From assembly GCF_016469335.1 (NCBI RefSeq), contig NZ_CP059888.1:3361899-3425898 (forward strand): a stretch of DNA of 64,000 bases, in the 5' to 3' direction. The notes below the pieces were generated by a model. That model was not told the origin of the DNA. It did not search any database and worked only from the letters and a program-made list of their open reading frames with translations. The stretch is from Flocculibacter collagenilyticus. Its GTDB lineage: Bacteria; Pseudomonadota; Gammaproteobacteria; Enterobacterales; Alteromonadaceae. The position numbers and the translations under genes are program-made. This document shows positions 25,830 through 36,200 of the stretch, piece after piece (position 1 is the stretch's first letter; each line of letters begins with the position of its first letter).

Positions 25830-27677
25830 ATGAATGTATCCAATGTATCGCAGCCTGTAGACGCTTCGTCTACCCCTTCATCGTCAATTGAACAAGCACA
25901 AACTATACTAAAGTCGGTGTTTGGTTATGATGCTTTTCGTCCAGGCCAAGATCTTGTTATCGCTGCTGCATTACAAAATAAAGATAGTGTAGTGTTAATG
26001 CCTACCGGCGGTGGAAAGTCTTTGTGCTATCAAGTGCCTGCATTGATTTTTTCAGGAGTAACTGTGGTCGTTTCTCCGCTTATTTCATTAATGAAAGATC
26101 AAGTAGACGCATTGCTCGCTAGTGGTGTAAACGCTGCCTATATTAATAGCAGTTTGAGTTATGAGCGTATTAACGACATTTTCAACCAATTGCATAATGG
26201 ACAAATAAAGCTGCTATACGTTGCACCCGAGCGTTTACTTAGCAACGCATTTATACAGCGTTTGCACCAGCTGCCGATTAGCCTGTTTGCTATTGATGAG
26301 GCGCACTGTGTATCCCATTGGGGACACGACTTCCGCCCAGACTATGCTAAATTAGGCGTGCTAAAGCACTACTTTCCAACCATTCCAGTCATGGCATTAA
26401 CGGCAACAGCCGATCGCGCCACCCGTTCAGACATTCAGCAACAGCTCAATTTAGCTAACCCAGAAGTGTATATAGGTAGCTTTGATCGACCCAATATACG
26501 CTATATGTTGGAAGAAAAGTTTAAGCCTGTTACCCAAATTATTCGTTATCTAAAGGCGCAAGATAGCCAAGCAGGCATTATTTATTGTTCTAGTCGACGT
26601 AGAGTTGACGAGCTAACTGATACGTTAACATCGCAAGGATTCAACGCTGCTGGATACCACGCGGGAAAAGACGAAGCGGAACGTCAGTCGGTACAAGAAG
26701 CATTCAGTAAAGATGATATTCAAATAATCGTTGCTACGGTTGCCTTTGGTATGGGCATTAATAAACTCAATATACGATTTGTTATTCATTACGATATTCC
26801 CAAAAATATTGAATCGTATTATCAGGAAACTGGCCGAGCAGGACGTGATGGCTTAGCATCAGAAGCCTTACTGTTATTTGATCCTGCCGACATTCCTCGT
26901 GTTAAGCGCTTATTTGATAGCATCCCTGATGAACATCGTCAGCGTGTAGAAGTGCAACGATTTAATGCAATGGCGTCGTTTGCCGAAACGCAAACCTGTC
27001 GCCGCATCGTATTACTTAACTACTTCGCCGAGCCTAATTTAACTCAATGTAATAACTGCGATATCTGTTTAGATCCTCCCAAGTCATTTGACGGCACACT
27101 CGACGCGCAAAAAGCATTGTCTTGTGTATATCGGTTAGGCCAAAGTTTTGGTTTAGGTTACTGTATTGAAGTGTTACGAGGCTCTAATAATGCACGCATT
27201 AAAGAATATGGCCACGAAGCACTTTCTACCTACGGCTTAGGGAAACATGAGTCCCATGAGTATTGGTTATCAATTTTCAGGCAGTTAATTCATTACGGCT
27301 TGCTTTACCAAGATATCACTCAAAGCTCGGTACTAAAATTAACGGAAGCGGCACGCCCCATTCTGCGCAGCGAACATACATTGCACTTAGCAGTACCACG
27401 ACTTAACGCCTCTGCAAGCTACAAAGTAAAAGATAAGCTGAGCAAGCTAAGTTATGACAAAAAACTATTCGCTATATTAAGGCAAGTACGCAAAGCAATT
27501 GCTGACGAGGCTGAAGTGCCACCATACGTTGTGTTCAGTGACGCTACGTTGGCGCAGATAGCGTCAGATATGCCAACGTCGGAACACGCGTTTTTACAAA
27601 TAAGTGGTGTTGGGTACACCAAATTAGAAAAATATGGTGCCCCGTTTATCACCGCAGTAAAGCGTTATTTGGATTAG
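25830..27677 (+). CDS. recQ: ATP-dependent DNA helicase RecQ
   Basis: 615 residues. Motifs include FRPGQ, Walker A MPTGGGKS, IDEAHCVSHWGHDFRPDY (DEAH box plus the RecQ aromatic loop), ALTATA, GIIYCSSRR, and YQETGRAGRDG. The zinc-binding segment has Cys residues in CRRIVLLNYF and CNNCDICLD, followed by the winged-helix and an HRDC domain (about 540-610). It unwinds DNA in recombination and fork repair. It is transcribed away from yigI. Confidence 0.96.
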   Translation: MNVSNVSQPVDASSTPSSSIEQAQTILKSVFGYDAFRPGQDLVIAAALQNKDSVVLMPTGGGKSLCYQVPALIFSGVTVVVSPLISLMKDQVDALLASGVNAAYINSSLSYERINDIFNQLHNGQIKLLYVAPERLLSNAFIQRLHQLPISLFAIDEAHCVSHWGHDFRPDYAKLGVLKHYFPTIPVMALTATADRATRSDIQQQLNLANPEVYIGSFDRPNIRYMLEEKFKPVTQIIRYLKAQDSQAGIIYCSSRRRVDELTDTLTSQGFNAAGYHAGKDEAERQSVQEAFSKDDIQIIVATVAFGMGINKLNIRFVIHYDIPKNIESYYQETGRAGRDGLASEALLLFDPADIPRVKRLFDSIPDEHRQRVEVQRFNAMASFAETQTCRRIVLLNYFAEPNLTQCNNCDICLDPPKSFDGTLDAQKALSCVYRLGQSFGLGYCIEVLRGSNNARIKEYGHEALSTYGLGKHESHEYWLSIFRQLIHYGLLYQDITQSSVLKLTEAARPILRSEHTLHLAVPRLNASASYKVKDKLSKLSYDKKLFAILRQVRKAIADEAEVPPYVVFSDATLAQIASDMPTSEHAFLQISGVGYTKLEKYGAPFITAVKRYLD

Positions 27678-27679
27678 GC

Positions 27680-27979
27680 TTATTTGCAATCTAAGCTGGC
27701 AAAATAAGCGGCTAAGTTATCAATATCTGCATCGCTGAGCGTCTTTGCCATAGGTGCCATTATTGGATTATTACGCTGCCCATCTCGAAATGCTTTCATT
27801 TGAGAAACTAGGTATTGTTCTTTTTGCCCTGCAAGATTAGGATACATTGGAATTGCACTAATTCCTTTTGCGCCGTGACAGGCAGCACAGGTTGCAGCTT
27901 TAGCTTTACCTGCAGCAGCATCGCCTGCACTCACTGAAGCTGACACCATTAACATGCTTGCTAGCAATAGTCTTTTCAT
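27680..27979 (-). CDS. Small periplasmic c-type cytochrome (c553/c4-like)
   Basis: 99 residues from the ATG at 27977-27979 with GAAGAGG upstream. A signal peptide (1-19, ending VSA) precedes one heme-binding motif, CAACH. The distal Met ligand is probably in [13 protein letters not shown]. It ends AAYFASLDC. Such cytochromes shuttle electrons to terminal oxidases or other reductases. It is convergent with recQ, 2 bases apart, so transcription may interfere. The partner is not identified. Confidence 0.9.
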   Translation of the reverse strand: MKRLLLASMLMVSASVSAGDAAAGKAKAATCAACHGAKGISAIPMYPNLAGQKEQYLVSQMKAFRDGQRNNPIMAPMAKTLSDADIDNLAAYFASLDCK

Positions 27980-28395
27980 AATAACCTCTTCTATAAATGT
28001 GCTTGTAAACTCAATCACTTAATCAAAATGACATAAAAAATAGAGTAGACTAAAAAATATTACGGTAATATTTGTTTCTAAGTTCAGTTTTAGCCATCAC
28101 CTCTCCTAAATAATTCATATGCATAAACGATTTAGCCATTAACATTTGTTTTTTATAATTTTATTAAAACGCTTAAAAGTATAGTAGCAAAGCTGAGCTC
28201 TGGATAATGGATATAACAACTTATTGTAAAACATACATTTAATACAAATATAAGACAGTGCTACACCATTTCGTAAATCAAGAACTCCAACTGGCATAAG
28301 GTAATATAAGCTATTATCAAACTAAAACCTTGATTGAGGACAATAAGCACCTGCTTTATACTAAGAATATTCTCTTTTCAAAATTAGATTAGCCC
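27980..28395. other. A+T-rich intergenic region
   Basis: About 416 bases between the cytochrome gene (leftward) and selO (rightward). It must hold both promoters. I find no reading frame, no strong inverted repeat and no consensus FNR or Fur box. Confidence 0.5.
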
Positions 28396-29850
28396 TTGAA
28401 CGACCAATCATTTTCGCTAGATTTAACCCACTCATACTTTGATCAATTATCAACTTTCTATTCTGTTGTCTCGCCTAAACCTTTAGTAAATCCTAAGATG
28501 GTGATTTACAGTAAAGATGTAGCCAGCTTACTTAACATTCCCACTGCGTTATTGGCACAGGAAGACGCTGCACACTATTTTTCTTTTAATAAAAAACTGC
28601 CTAACAGCCAGCCTATCGCGCAAAAATATGCCGGCCATCAGTTTGGGTCTTATAACCCTGAACTTGGTGACGGTAGAGGACTATTAATTGGTGAAGTGAG
28701 CCATAATAATCGACATTGGGATTTACATATTAAAGGTGCGGGAAGAACGCCCTATTCACGCTTTGGTGATGGCAGAGCCGTGCTACGTTCAAGTATTCGA
28801 GAATTTCTTGCCAGCGAAGCATTACATTATTTAGGTATTCCAAGCTCAAGAGCGCTATGTTTAGTTGCATCTGATGAAGCCGTGCAACGCGAAAGTATAG
28901 AAACAGCAGCCATGTTAACCCGAGTTTGCCAAAGCCATTTACGTTTTGGGCATTTCGAAAATTATTTCTATTTACAGCAACACGATAAGCTTAAGCAACT
29001 GCTTGATTATACTATAGCGCGCCATTTTCCAGCGTGTTTAACTGAACGCTCACCATATCAGGCCTTTTTTGCTCATGTGGTTCACAGTACTGCTGAACTC
29101 ATCGCTAAGTGGCAGGCCTTTGGATTTGCGCATGGGGTGATGAATACCGACAATATGTCGATTCATGGTATCACTTTTGACTATGGCCCTTATGGTTTTA
29201 TGGAGCAATACGATCCCGCTTATATATGTAATCATTCTGACCACACAGGGCGTTATGCGTTTGAAGAGCAACCAAGTATTGGGCTGTGGAACTTAAATGC
29301 ACTTGGCCATGCATTATCGCCTTTCATTGCTAAAGATGAGATAGCAGAAACACTTGCTGATTATGAGCCGATATTAGTGAGTCACTATTTATCATTAATG
29401 GCAAATAAACTAGGCTTAGATGAATGGCGACAGTCAGACGGTGCGCTGTTAAAACAGCTCTTAGATTTAATGCTACAATCCAAATTAGATTACACTTGGT
29501 TTTTTAGGCAGTTTTCGCATCTCAATATGGAGGATGAATGCCCTACTCTTGCCGATGAATTTGTTGACCGAGAAGCATTCTATAGCTGGTTTAAACAGTA
29601 TCAACATCGTGTAATATCGATAAGTAATAAGGCAAGAAAAGCGCAAATGCTAGCGGCTAATCCTAAGTATATTTTGCGTAATTATTTAGCACAAAATGCG
29701 ATTGAAGCTGCTGAGCAAGGCGACTACTCGCTTATTCATCAATTACACGACGTGCTATCTCGGCCGTATGATGAACAAAATAAACATGATAAGTTAGCTC
29801 AACGCCCGCCAGACTGGGCTAAAAACATCGAAATATCTTGTAGTAGCTAA
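28396..29850 (+). CDS. selO: Protein adenylyltransferase SelO (YdiU)
   Basis: 484 residues of the pseudokinase-fold AMPylator family. Core pieces are QKYAGHQFGSYNPELGDGRG, HIKGAGRTPYSRFGDGRAVLRSSIREFL, the catalytic GVMNTDNMS (Asp252, Asn253) and FDYGPYGF. The C-terminus is SCSS with Cys482, the position of selenocysteine in animal SelO; Cys278 in YICNHSDH is the likely disulfide partner. It attaches AMP to protein hydroxyls in oxidative stress. The start is TTG: a stop lies two codons upstream and no better start is in frame. Confidence 0.92.
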   Translation: MNDQSFSLDLTHSYFDQLSTFYSVVSPKPLVNPKMVIYSKDVASLLNIPTALLAQEDAAHYFSFNKKLPNSQPIAQKYAGHQFGSYNPELGDGRGLLIGEVSHNNRHWDLHIKGAGRTPYSRFGDGRAVLRSSIREFLASEALHYLGIPSSRALCLVASDEAVQRESIETAAMLTRVCQSHLRFGHFENYFYLQQHDKLKQLLDYTIARHFPACLTERSPYQAFFAHVVHSTAELIAKWQAFGFAHGVMNTDNMSIHGITFDYGPYGFMEQYDPAYICNHSDHTGRYAFEEQPSIGLWNLNALGHALSPFIAKDEIAETLADYEPILVSHYLSLMANKLGLDEWRQSDGALLKQLLDLMLQSKLDYTWFFRQFSHLNMEDECPTLADEFVDREAFYSWFKQYQHRVISISNKARKAQMLAANPKYILRNYLAQNAIEAAEQGDYSLIHQLHDVLSRPYDEQNKHDKLAQRPPDWAKNIEISCSS

Positions 29851-29891
29851 ACGCAAAACCATAACGGTTAAATAAAGAAGCGAAAAGTAAA

Positions 29892-30200
29892 ATGTTAGAA
29901 CAATGCCAGTACGATCCTGAACACCAAGTCATCCTACTTACTTTTAAGCAGTTACCTTATTGGGATCAATTTGTCGCCGACGCGCAAACTTTATTGGTGG
30001 AGTTAACCGGCGAAACGCCGGTTGATGTGGCATCGGGCATGGATAAACATATTATCCACTTTCATTTCGATAACTGTTTGTTCAGCTTAAACTACGAAGA
30101 GTATAGCGGTAGCTGTTGGATAGAATTAGCCGACGAAGGACAAGAGGAAAACATCATTAATTTAACCCGCAGAATCAAAAGCTATTGCAAGCTAGACTAG
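29892..30200 (+). CDS. Small conserved protein, DUF3630-like
   Basis: 102 residues, soluble, acidic. Features: LTFKQLPYWDQF near residue 16, and HIIHFHFDNCLFSLNYEEYSGSCWIEL. Similar roughly 100-residue proteins annotated DUF3630 occur in Shewanella and relatives; that match is from memory. It follows selO by 41 bases and may be co-transcribed. Function unknown. A strong stem-loop sits within its coding sequence at 30005-30023. Confidence 0.6.
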   Translation: MLEQCQYDPEHQVILLTFKQLPYWDQFVADAQTLLVELTGETPVDVASGMDKHIIHFHFDNCLFSLNYEEYSGSCWIELADEGQEENIINLTRRIKSYCKLD

Positions 30201-30220
30201 GGCGTGTTGACCTTTCGAGG

Positions 30221-31189
30221 TTATTTACCAATGATTTCGTAAGTGCCAACGTCTAAATTTGCTAATGTAAAACTGTGGCTTTTTGAGCGCGCACCTTCTC
30301 CAATCGCCTTTGGCGGATAAAACATCGTTTTAATTTCAGGCATGTCTGCGAATAATTCATCTAGCCCTGCACGGATCTCACTTAGCACCTTATCTAAGTT
30401 ACTATTAAAGTCAGGCCGTTTACGAATGGTGTGGCCTAACTCAATAAGTCTATAAAAGTACTTATTTGACAGTTCAATTAATTCTTGAGGTAAATCTTTA
30501 TTAGGATTTAATGCGTTGTCAGGATATTTACCACTAAACTCGAGTAAGGCAGCATAAAAGCAAAAGGGCTTATTACTCATGTTAACGTTTTGCCCAGTAA
30601 CATTATTAATAATTTGGCGCTGTGCTAAGTCTATCGTCATCCATACAGTAACAACAGGTTCTTTGCTGGCTTTAACGTCGTTATACACTCGCCATCCTTG
30701 AATATGCACTTTAGTTAAATCTAGTAGCAATAAGGCAACAAAAATAGCTAAATAACTCACCCTACCTAATATTGATACATCATTTACTGTGGCAATTAAC
30801 CACAATGTTTGCTGCGGGGCTGCTAATGGAACGACAATCGTCTTTGCATTTTCATCTGTTTTATATAAATTGAAATAGTCACTGTTATTGACGATGGCGC
30901 TTACAAACACATTTGCGTTTTGAGCAGCTAGCTGTTCGTTTAATCCATTAATATAATTAGCTAAACGTTGTGAATTACCACTAATTTGAGTAAGTGGATT
31001 CGCGATATGCAAATATGGCAAATCTAAAGCAACACGGGTAGAAATATTAGTTACTTGCATATCGATATTGCGCTGTAGCTGAAAGTGATGGCCAATACTA
31101 AACAATAATTGAAAAACACAGTAATACGCAAAGAATATGGCCGTGTATTGTAGTACTTTCGCTTTATTAAGTGCGACAGAGAATATCAT
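30221..31189 (-). CDS. Two-helix membrane protein with a cytoplasmic C-terminal domain
   Basis: 322 residues. A first membrane helix (about 13-31) is followed by about 100 periplasmic residues, a second helix (about 141-158), then about 165 residues inside. The C-terminal part begins VTVWMTIDLAQRQIINN-TG--V-MSNKPFCFYAALLEF, which resembles the strand-turn lead-in of an OmpR-type winged helix, and ends in a strand pair HSFTLANLDVGTYEIIG. That resemblance is weak inference. Its start overlaps the stop of the solute-binding-like gene by 4 bases, so they form one translation unit. Family not recognised. Confidence 0.6.
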   Translation of the reverse strand: MIFSVALNKAKVLQYTAIFFAYYCVFQLLFSIGHHFQLQRNIDMQVTNISTRVALDLPYLHIANPLTQISGNSQRLANYINGLNEQLAAQNANVFVSAIVNNSDYFNLYKTDENAKTIVVPLAAPQQTLWLIATVNDVSILGRVSYLAIFVALLLLDLTKVHIQGWRVYNDVKASKEPVVTVWMTIDLAQRQIINNVTGQNVNMSNKPFCFYAALLEFSGKYPDNALNPNKDLPQELIELSNKYFYRLIELGHTIRKRPDFNSNLDKVLSEIRAGLDELFADMPEIKTMFYPPKAIGEGARSKSHSFTLANLDVGTYEIIGK

Positions 31190-32058
31190 TCGACCGCCTT
31201 ACAATTGCGACTATTTGTTGCGTAAATACGGTTAAAGTAACTCGATGATTGTTGGCTTGAAGAATCAATTAAAATCTTCTGGCTGGCACAGTATAGATCT
31301 GTATTTTCAGCGTCCATCCGCATATACCATCTACTACCACTAACTTGCTCACTGATCTCAACTTTATAGTTATCTGAAAAGCGGTCATTATCATCTTCTT
31401 TCCAATACGATGAAATAATATCCACCTCACCTTGCAGCAGCATTTCACGCAAACGGGTATGTGAGTTTGCATATATAATAGTTAAATCGTTAACTGACAA
31501 ACCAAGCTTTTGAAATAAATGTTTTGGCACGATATGGCCTGAACGACTTGTCGGGTAATCAACCAAACCAATCTTTTTTCCCCATAAATATTGTTTCGTT
31601 AGTTGGGGCTTTTCTCTTAATGAAATTAAATAGGCTTTATAATCTGGATAAACTGCCACATCTACATACCCATGAGTAGCCTCAGCCTGCAATGCCAACA
31701 TAATGTTCGTTCTAACAAGCGACAGATTTGCCACGCCTTTTCCAACAAACTGAATTAAGTTAGCCTCACCGCCTCCCCAGTAAGCAATCACTTTACCAAA
31801 TTGCTTTTCAATAATTGAATGTTGGCAAAACTCATCCAGCACCATCTCTGCCACGTTTTGTGTCGGCACATAAATAATAAAGCGCTCTGTGTTTGACTGA
31901 TTGTTAGTGTCACACACACGGTATTCTTTGAAAACGGGTACGAGATTTATTGGCTCAATGGCCACCTCTTTTTTCCCCATTAAATAGAACAAAATTGCGC
32001 TAATAATCAAAACACCAACTAAAATGGGCTTTGGAACAAATATGGTCGGATTCAACAA
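31186..32058 (-). CDS. Membrane-anchored PhnD/SBP-like sensor protein
   Basis: 290 residues. An N-terminal membrane helix (about 10-26) without a cleavage site anchors it; the rest should be periplasmic. The core resembles type-2 periplasmic binding proteins of the phosphonate type: VIAYWGGGEANLIQFVGKGVANLSLV, then LWGKKIGLVDYPTSRSGHIVPKHLFQKLGL and LREMLLQGEVDIISSYW. Cysteines at both ends could pair. No permease or ATPase is adjacent. Gene coupling to the downstream two-helix protein suggests ligand sensing rather than import (inference). Confidence 0.62.
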   Translation of the reverse strand: MLNPTIFVPKPILVGVLIISAILFYLMGKKEVAIEPINLVPVFKEYRVCDTNNQSNTERFIIYVPTQNVAEMVLDEFCQHSIIEKQFGKVIAYWGGGEANLIQFVGKGVANLSLVRTNIMLALQAEATHGYVDVAVYPDYKAYLISLREKPQLTKQYLWGKKIGLVDYPTSRSGHIVPKHLFQKLGLSVNDLTIIYANSHTRLREMLLQGEVDIISSYWKEDDNDRFSDNYKVEISEQVSGSRWYMRMDAENTDLYCASQKILIDSSSQQSSSYFNRIYATNSRNCKAVE

Positions 32059-32301
32059 AATTTACAGTTTTCTCTTAATGATTGAAGCTACATTGTAACT
32101 ATTACTTTTACTTAATGCATTAGGTAAAATTACTTATTAAACTTAAGCTATTGTTTTTTATGTTTTTTTATTTAGCAAAAATGAATAAAAATGATTCCTT
32201 TATTTTTCATAAAAATGAAATATAATTCTGCCAAATTTGTCACCCGTTTTAATCTGTAAAAATACAAAATTAAACGCACTAAGAGGTTGCAACATTTGAC
32301 T

Positions 32302-33156
32302 ATGAAAACAACTGTAAAAAGCAAACTTACAAATCAATTTAAGCAGTGGTTCAGTATTGCTTTGATTGCTTTTTCAACAATGGCTACAAGCAACGCTTTC
32401 GCATGGGGGCAAAATGGCCACCGTATAGTTGGTAAAATAGCAGATGAGCAATTAACTGCAACAACTAGAGCGGCATTACAAGAATTACTCGCTGGCGATA
32501 AGTTAGCAGAAGTGACGACTTGGGCTGACGAAATGCGTTCTTCTCCAGAAGAGTTTTGGCGTAAAAAGTCGAGCAAATGGCATTATATTAGTCTTGATAA
32601 ATTAGAAGACTTTAATCCTCACGACTACCACGATAAAGCCACCAATATTTATACCGCAATGCGCAAAAGCATTGATGTGTTAAAAGATCCAAAAGCATCT
32701 AACAAAGACAAGCAGTTCTACCTACGCTTTTTAACTCACTTAGTGGGTGACGTGCACCAACCTCTTCATGTAGGCCGGGCGGACGACCGCGGCGGCAACT
32801 CAGTTAAAGTAGAATTTTTCGGTGAACAGACAAACTTACATTCAGTATGGGATACCAAACTCGTTGAATATCAAAGTTTGTCATATACCGAATTTGCAGA
32901 CTTTATTATTACTGATGACAAAAAAATCATTTCTGAATATTTAAATTCAAGTATGGAAGATTGGATTAAAGAATCATTCGATCTTCGCGAACAAGTTTAC
33001 GATATCGGTGATGGCGAGTTTAAATACGGCTTTATTTATAAGAATACGCCAACCGTTAAAAAACGTTTATTACAAGCTGGCATTCGCTTAGGTGGCTTGT
33101 TAAATCAAATTTTTGACCCTAAGGCAAAGCCTTTAGTCAATGCACTAAAAAAATAA
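32302..33156 (+). CDS. Secreted S1/P1-type nuclease
   Basis: 284 residues from the ATG at 32302; a TTG at 32296 lies better spaced from AGAGG and could be used. The signal peptide ends NAFA, so the mature protein starts at Trp35 of WGQNGHRIVG, the N-terminal Trp that binds zinc in this family. Other ligands follow: THLVGDVHQPLHVG, and NLHSVWDTKL. The family cleaves single-stranded DNA and RNA and 3'-nucleotides with three zinc ions. It ends 79 bases before a TonB receptor gene on the same strand, suggesting a joint role in nutrient gain from nucleic acids (inference). Confidence 0.9.
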   Translation: MKTTVKSKLTNQFKQWFSIALIAFSTMATSNAFAWGQNGHRIVGKIADEQLTATTRAALQELLAGDKLAEVTTWADEMRSSPEEFWRKKSSKWHYISLDKLEDFNPHDYHDKATNIYTAMRKSIDVLKDPKASNKDKQFYLRFLTHLVGDVHQPLHVGRADDRGGNSVKVEFFGEQTNLHSVWDTKLVEYQSLSYTEFADFIITDDKKIISEYLNSSMEDWIKESFDLREQVYDIGDGEFKYGFIYKNTPTVKKRLLQAGIRLGGLLNQIFDPKAKPLVNALKK

Positions 33157-33235
33157 CAATTATAAAAAGTTTCAAGGGCATGAATGATATTCATGCCTAA
33201 AAATTTTATTTACATAAACACTCAGGAAAAATCTG

Positions 33236-36200
33236 ATGAAAACAATGCTAAAACGTAGCGCACTATGCTTAGCAGTAGCTGCAGCTTTAGGCTCTAGCAG
33301 TATCGCTATGGCTAGTGACACTTCTTCTGCCCTACGCGGTAAGATCTCTACACCTAGCGGTCAACCTGCGGCAAATACTAAAATCATTATCACGCACATT
33401 CCTTCTGGAACAACACGTGAACTTGAAACTAATGATTCTGGTAGCTTCATGGCGAAAGGTCTTCGCGTTGGTGGTCCTTACCAAATTACTGTTGACTCGG
33501 ATACTTATAAAGATCAGCAATTTCAAGACGTTTTTTTAACGTTAGGTAAAACGAAAAAGCTCAACACTACGCTTGAAGCTCACATAGACATTGAGCGTAT
33601 TGAAGTAACTGCACAAGTTCCTTCTTTCGCTTCTGCTGGCGGTAGCAGCTACTTTGGTGAAGATGCAATCAAAAACACACCAACGTTTAACCGTGATTTA
33701 AAAGAAATTGTTAGAAATAACCCTCTTGCTGTTTCAATTCCTGGTAACGACCAAGAACTTTCTGTAGCAGGTACTAACCCGCGTTATAACAGTATTACTG
33801 TTGATGGTATTGGTCAAAATGATGATTTCGGTCTAAATACGAGTGGTTATCCTACTCAGCGCTCTCCTATTTCAATTGATGCAATTGAACAGCTGTCTAT
33901 TGAAACATCTCCATTCAACGCAAAAGTATCTAACTTTAGTGGCGCATTGATTAATGCAGTTACTAAATCTGGTACTAACGAGATGTTTGGTTCATTGTTC
34001 TACGAGACAATGAATGACAGCTTAGCTGGTACTGCAACATATGACGACCAAGGTATCTACAAAGAAGTTGAGCTTGATTTCGAAGAGACTACTTTCGGTG
34101 GTACTTTAGGTGGTGCATTAATTAAAGATGAGCTTTTCTTCTTTGTATCTGCTGAATCATACGAATCTCCAACAGCTGTTGAGTGGGGCCCTGCTGGTAG
34201 CAATGCGCCAAACCAAACTGATATCACAGAAAGTGATTTAACAAAAGTACAAAACATTGCCCGTGATGTTTATGGTGTTGATGCTGGCGACTGGGACTTA
34301 GCGCCATCTGAAGAAGATGAAAAGCTACTTGTTAAGTTAGACTGGAACATTAACGATTACCATCGTTCTTCATTCACTTATCAATATAATAAAGGCAACA
34401 TGACGCGTAATGTTACATCTGCGCCATTTGAATTACGCCTTTCATCACATTGGTACAATAAAGAAGAAACGTTAAATAACTTCGCATTACAATTGTATTC
34501 AGATTGGACAGACGAGTTCTCAACTCAAATCGGTGCAACATTAAAGAGTGTTGAAACGGTTCAAGCAGCAAGTAATTTAGGCTTTGGTGATGTTAAAGTT
34601 GAAACTGAAAGTGGTGATGTATCTTTCGGCCCTGATCAATACCGTCACGCTAATGCACTTGAAAACGATACACTGACATTAAACTTTGACGCTGAGTACC
34701 TATTAGATGATCACTCTATTAGTTTTGGTTACCAGTTTAAGAGCTTAGAAGTATTCAACCTGTTTGTTGATGGTTCTTTAGGTGTTTGGGTATTCGAAAG
34801 TATTGAAGACTTTGAAAACCGTAAAGCATCAGATTTCAATTATAAAAATGCTTACACTAACCAAGTAAATGATGGTGCAGCTGAGTTTACTCGTAAAGAG
34901 CATGCGCTATACGTACAAGATGAGTGGGTAGCTACTGACGACCTTACTTTAACGTTTGGTATGCGTTATGAAATGCTTAACTCTAGCGACAGCCCTACTT
35001 TCAACCAAAATGCGTTAGATCGTACTGGCTATGCAAACACTGAAAACCTTGACGGCTTAGGTATTTTCTTACCTCGCTTTGGTTTTAACTATATGTTTAA
35101 CGACGAATTAACACTACGTGGTGGTATTGGTCGTTACACTGGTGGACAACCAACAGTTTGGGTATCTAACGGTTACTCAAATGACGGTGTAACAATCGTT
35201 GATATGGATGAGCGCGATGCGCCATCTGTTTTAGAAGGCGTTGATATCACTTCAATTCCTCAAGCTGCACAAGATGCACTTGTTCAAGGTAACGGTAGCA
35301 CAAACTTTGTTGACCCTGACTTCAACTTACCAAATGACTGGCGTGTACAGTTAGCAGCAGATTATAACTTTGAAAGTGGTTATAACTGGAGCAACGAACT
35401 TCTTTATGTGAAAAAAGAAGACGCAGCGTTTTGGGTTGATGCATCATTAAAAGACGAATTTAAAGTTGGCACAACAGCTGACGGTGGTCGTTCGTTATAT
35501 AACGATCCTACTGGCAGAACGTATGACATTATGCTGACTAACGCTGAAGATTCAGGTCGTTCTATTATCTTTAGTTCTTCATTAGCTAAGAACTTCGATA
35601 ATGGCTTCAACATGAACATGTCTTATACTCACCAAGACATTACTGAAGCTAACCCAGGAACAAGTTCTACAGCGAAAAGTAACTATCGTTACAACGTTGC
35701 TTTAGACCGTAACCAACCATTAGTAGGTACTGCGGCTTACGAAATTAAGCACCGTTTTGTACTTTCTGTAGGTTATGAAACTGAATTGTTCGACGGTTAT
35801 AAAACCACTACGAACTTATTCTTCGAGCGTCGTTCAGGTAAGCCAATTTCTTACGTAATGGATGGAACTCGAGTAACTATCGACGGTAACCGTATCAACG
35901 ACCCGTATGATTTAGTTAGCCCAGGCTTAACAGGCGACTATTTAGTGCCTTATATTCCTGTAGCGAACGATCCTAACGTGATTTACTCTAGCCCTGAAGC
36001 TGAAGCTGAAATTCTGGCTGCTGTACAGAACCTAGGTTTATCAGGTTACGCTGGCGGTTACTTACCTAAAAATGTTATTCGTACGCCTTGGACAAATACA
36101 TTAGACTTTAGCTTCCAACAAGAAATCCCTGGTTTCATGGAAGATCATAAAGGTACTATTTACTTCACAATCGATAACTTATTAAACTTAATTGATAGCT

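Noticed and set aside
31186-32058. Part of a phosphonate ABC transporter
   Set aside because: No ATPase or permease is adjacent, and the protein is anchored by an uncleaved helix and coupled to a different membrane protein.
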